This document shows, one piece after another, positions 60,701 through 61,192 of a stretch of DNA of 61,192 nt; position 1 is the stretch's first letter; every line of letters starts with the position of its first letter. This DNA comes from JAHEKB01 sp049115575 (GTDB taxonomy: Bacteria; Bacteroidota; Bacteroidia; NS11-12g; UBA9320), in assembly GCA_049115575.1 (NCBI GenBank), contig JAGDZU010000003.1, positions 1-61,192 of the forward strand, given 5' to 3'. The notes beneath the pieces were generated by a model, which was given only the letters and a program-made list of their open reading frames with translations, searched no databases and was not told the origin of the DNA. The position numbers were made by a program, and so were the translations under genes.

Positions 60701-61192
60701 TATTCCTAACTATTGGTTGTTAATTGATGAGAATACCTATACCCTTAAGAACGATAGAATAGATACGGTTACTTTAGAATTCACCTTTACCAACCAATAC
60801 GGTTGTAGAAGAGTGGATACGGTAAGCTTTGAAATCTGGGAAGTTCCCAAGATTAAGTTCAATGCAGGAAGAGATTTATGTTGGGATGAAGGAGACTTCG
60901 ACTTGAATACTCTCTTTGATGTGAACTGGAACGATGGTTTCTGGTCTATGCAGAACTTAGCGGGTTACAGAGATTCACTTCAATTAGGTGGAATCGTAGA
61001 TAGTTCACACATCAATACTTTCAACTCGGTAGAGCTCGCTAATGAGTCAACGACTCCGAATTCCTTCTACTTGAGATACAATCATTATTCTACAGGTTGT
61101 TATGCCTTTAATGACACTACACTAGTCATTAATCCTAGACCTGATATTGGTATTACACCATTAGATGCTGCTTATTGTGATGCAGATGCTGA
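57780..61192 (+). CDS. Giant surface protein, paralogue C, 3' part cut by window end
   Basis: Open frame with no stop up to the window end (more than 1137 residues). GTG 57780 gives a clean signal peptide (KLSLIICLLFGGLYAKADH) just after a -7 element; an in-frame ATG at 57702 would place 26 extra residues before it. The N-terminal block matches paralogues A and B: FYRDCNG, ILCCNQPYTF, YYPGSLTFPYANP, PPIGTSLDAETGDLIFTP, EWRKDSTG and CPENNPPEIDGP, with VPPPPAP after DDKVY. It is richer in cysteine than A and B. Several Ig-like repeats follow. A T9SS sorting domain is expected past the window end but cannot be seen. Confidence 0.85.
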   Translation, partial: MKQLANISIKLSLIICLLFGGLYAKADHIIGSDITYTSSDTAGIYYITFNFYRDCNGCYVLGQNPRCGTSENCNSSLTAPTSLTVYCKSSGASLGTVSLSRTSIVDITTTCNSSRSRCEQPCNGTFPYGIEKHTFKGRADLRTALNTCCELEIGVLLYVRNVGITTGQSQQSFYTSCDINACKEKFNSSPALTNDPVAILCCNQPYTFNNGAIDTTDFDSISYAFAPAYRGKSQLCSYSGTRSYLDPIATYYPGSLTFPYANPLASPPIGTSLDAETGDLIFTPVNCSEIAVVVIQMTEWRKDSTGTYNKVGVTRRDMQFIVMNCPENNPPEIDGPYNYSVCEGSQLCFNITTDDKVYVPPPPAPTPDPDTVKISWNRGIPGATFTVTNPTARLQTGQFCWTPQIGQASDLPYTFTVTARDNACPLNAVTVRSFRVKVKPKAVAERNIDTLPCGVYTVDATPSPAFRGTPSYRWQILDSNRNIVVNRRIAKFYSTGAFLSVKQRDTIEFRRGGMYIIQHTVNNQPNDCPTTYYDTLIVPPLLEANLSLGQDTFICAGTTLRLEPYVSNATPPIQYVWSTMGIENDGTIINNASTQPGDTLTYFDLTLPATQYDTAVSIYITDASGCRSEDTIQVFQKENPSVSFPPDSRICSYDSIKIVPTYDTAFWIEPLNGDTLRQGDTLLKQWFLNGSQIPFAIEDSLVLNIRGEYILRVSDSLGCYAEDTFNLFVNDTVIANAGPDQVLCLNDSLVILAGGLDTAGNGKTGTYIWYDISTSPPVDINRGTADAIRKLADIDTRYRLYLEVTEGGVTCLDNDSVFIDVNPLPVIDLRSDYSVCCQSGNVSMLFNVITPGSPESTNGIWEVPTQPSWVTGHTFHADSACGPNSQPVTLFYTYQDPSTSCFNSDSMVITVDPLPEIEFREKVFCQDINEINLATELLVRPTAASINLGTPSWDCIECNGNNFANMLDDRGVAGIPNYWLLIDENTYTLKNDRIDTVTLEFTFTNQYGCRRVDTVSFEIWEVPKIKFNAGRDLCWDEGDFDLNTLFDVNWNDGFWSMQNLAGYRDSLQLGGIVDSSHINTFNSVELANESTTPNSFYLRYNHYSTGCYAFNDTTLVINPRPDIGITPLDAAYCDADA

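Noticed and set aside
1..61192. CRISPR array, prophage, insertion sequence or integron in the window
   Set aside because: No spaced direct repeats, transposase, integrase or phage structural genes were seen; the accessory region at 41-45 kb has no clear flanking repeats or tRNA insertion site.

Overview
The window is chromosomal DNA from a member of the Bacteroidota, most likely a marine or aquatic flavobacterium-like lineage. The DNA is AT-rich by eye. Secreted proteins end in type IX secretion (T9SS) type A sorting domains. The primary sigma factor is the short 287-residue Bacteroidota form. Start sites are preceded by the Bacteroidota promoter -7 element TAnnTTTG rather than by Shine-Dalgarno sequences. 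The order pdxA-yceD-rpmF-plsX-fabH-accB-accC is also typical of the phylum. No rRNA, CRISPR array, insertion sequence or prophage was seen; there is one tRNA gene (Gln, UUG).

Layout. 1-5.4 kb: 5' part of a secreted GEVED/PKD protein, a UvrD helicase fused to an Fe-S PD-(D/E)XK nuclease, an Nfu scaffold and a small secreted protein. 5.4-11 kb: the fatty-acid/phospholipid initiation operon. 11-15.4 kb: a receiver-only response regulator divergent from an operon of a ThiF/Rv1355c-type adenylyltransferase, an acyl-homoserine-lactone-synthase/GNAT-like protein and a 7TMR-DISM sensor kinase. 15.4-25 kb: flippase-like protein, icd, primary sigma factor, an ECF sigma/Spy-like stress operon, a 40-residue lipoprotein, a degenerate arginase-fold protein, an epimerase, ribosomal L25, prs and tRNA-Gln. 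25-32 kb: recQ and a surface-sugar operon (kdsD, manC, SGNH hydrolase, MBOAT acyltransferase). 32-38.5 kb: two tandem giant T9SS-exported paralogues; a third, cut by the window end, lies at 57.8-61.2 kb. 38.5-41 kb: Tag glycosylase and small genes. 41.1-44.9 kb: an accessory island with a tightly overlapping four-gene cassette (LRAT/PLAAT-like hydrolase, metallo-beta-lactamase-fold hydrolase, E2-like protein with a SEC-C-like tail, four-TM protein) and an upstream XRE-Panacea regulator. 45-57.7 kb: methyltransferase and GT-C glycosyltransferase, lipoprotein cyclophilin, pgk, bioY, DUF4197 lipoprotein, GH3/serine-hydrolase fusion, fatty acid desaturase, OstA-like protein and tilS.

The two places most likely to hold undescribed biology are the 41.1-43.98 kb E2-like cassette, which has the look of an antiviral or membrane-stress module without the usual E1, JAB, ubiquitin-like or CD-NTase partners, and the 11.0-15.4 kb ThiF/acyltransferase-like/sensor-kinase locus, which looks like a make-and-sense signalling circuit. 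Both are inferences from domains and gene layout. All family assignments come from reading motifs; no database search was possible.
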